Of a stretch of 6,269 nucleotides of DNA, positions 5,835-6,269 are shown one piece after another (positions within the stretch are counted from its first letter, which is position 1; each line of letters starts with the position of its first letter). The notes under the pieces are model-generated. The model saw only the letters and a program-made list of their open reading frames with translations, was not told where the DNA came from and ran no database searches. A program made the position numbers and the translations under genes. This stretch comes from an uncultured Lachnospira sp. (GTDB taxonomy: Bacteria > Bacillota > Clostridia > Lachnospirales > Lachnospiraceae): contig CAMZGB010000062.1 in the NCBI GenBank assembly GCA_947306285.1, forward strand, positions 1-6,269, in the 5' to 3' direction.

Positions 5835-6269
5835 TTATTCTGAATCTTCTTGCTCTACCTGTGGTGCATTTTCTTCCTGAGCTTTACTAATGAAATACCA
5901 AGCACAGCCGAATAGTGCTAACTGTACTAATGCGAAGCATACTGAAATCCAACTCTGGACTTTAAAACTTCTCCAGCCAACAAGAATAGTTCCAAGAATT
6001 GTTATTGCTGCAAATACTTTGAAAGCACGTGTCTTTGTAATGTTCTTTGCTGCACGAATCGCAAAAACACCTACTAGTACTACAAAAACAAAAAAGATAA
6101 TATCAAGAGTAATAGCTGTTGCTTTCAATATATATTTGATTTGTTCTACTGAATAATTTTTTTCTACGAGTCTTTTAAGGACTTTTCTATCAACATCAAA
6201 GACAAATCCCTTACTCATCACAATTCTTACAATTCTCCAAATAGATCTAACTACTGCTAATACGATAAT
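5835..6269 (-). CDS. Multi-spanning membrane protein of unknown function, probably 5'-truncated by the window edge
   Basis: I do not recognise this protein. The reading frame has no stop between its TAA (5835-5837) and the right edge, so the true start may lie outside. If internal, it would be the ATG at 6216-6218 (127 residues) or the GTG just before it; the only Shine-Dalgarno-like sequence, GGAGAA at 6233-6238, is 14 nt from that ATG, which is poor. The extra 17 codons upstream read as hydrophobic residues followed by arginines, as at the inner end of a membrane helix, favouring extension. Counted from the GTG, the rest shows a charged segment (10-33), three membrane helices (about 35-56, 67-83, 90-112) and an acidic Glu/Gln-rich tail (114-128). 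The cysteine-synthase gene starts 21 nt downstream, so they are likely cotranscribed. No motif suggests transport specificity or enzymatic activity. Confidence 0.7.
   Translation of the reverse strand: MIVLAVVRSIWRIVRIVMSKGFVFDVDRKVLKRLVEKNYSVEQIKYILKATAITLDIIFFVFVVLVGVFAIRAAKNITKTRAFKVFAAITILGTILVGWRSFKVQSWISVCFALVQLALFGCAWYFISKAQEENAPQVEQEDSE

Noticed and set aside
355..6078. Six ACTAGT hexamers (355, 2282, 4059, 5500, 5572, 6073), somewhat more than I would expect by chance
   Set aside because: They are irregularly spaced and lie within coding sequence, and CTAG is common throughout, so codon and composition effects explain them better than a functional motif.

Overview
The window looks like an ordinary chromosomal segment of a low-GC Gram-positive anaerobe, most likely a clostridium of the Lachnospiraceae (Butyrivibrio / Roseburia / Eubacterium-like). 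This rests on the AT-rich sequence, the strong AAGGAG-type ribosome binding sites, a formate--tetrahydrofolate ligase gene, a clostridial-style FtsK with a lysine/alanine-rich N-terminus, and a gram-positive-type UppP. The genus is an inference. All genes lie on the minus strand, so transcription runs from high to low coordinates. I see no mobile element, CRISPR array, tRNA or rRNA.

Reading in the direction of transcription, the first block (6269 to about 3833) holds four tightly packed genes: a multi-spanning membrane protein whose frame is open to the window edge; a cysteine-synthase-family PLP enzyme (21 nt downstream); a small two-helix membrane protein whose start overlaps or abuts the cysK stop codon; and a eukaryote-type HisA isomerase whose Shine-Dalgarno overlaps the stop codon of the small gene. 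A textbook intrinsic terminator (3833-3859) closes this block.

The second block starts at a probable extended -10 promoter (3789-3797). It holds uppP (undecaprenyl-diphosphate phosphatase, recycling of the cell-wall lipid carrier) and ftsK (DNA translocase acting at the division septum), 48 nt apart and probably cotranscribed. A hairpin at 171-198, directly after the ftsK stop codon, separates them from fhs (formate--tetrahydrofolate ligase), of which only the first 44 codons are present.

Functionally the region is housekeeping: envelope and division (uppP, ftsK), one-carbon metabolism (fhs), and amino-acid biosynthesis (cysK-like, hisA). I see no clear new defence or mobile system. The points most worth a second look are the eukaryote-type HisA standing outside a his operon, the cysteine-synthase relative with altered PLP-lysine and asparagine-loop motifs, and the uncharacterised small membrane protein translationally wedged between these two biosynthetic genes.
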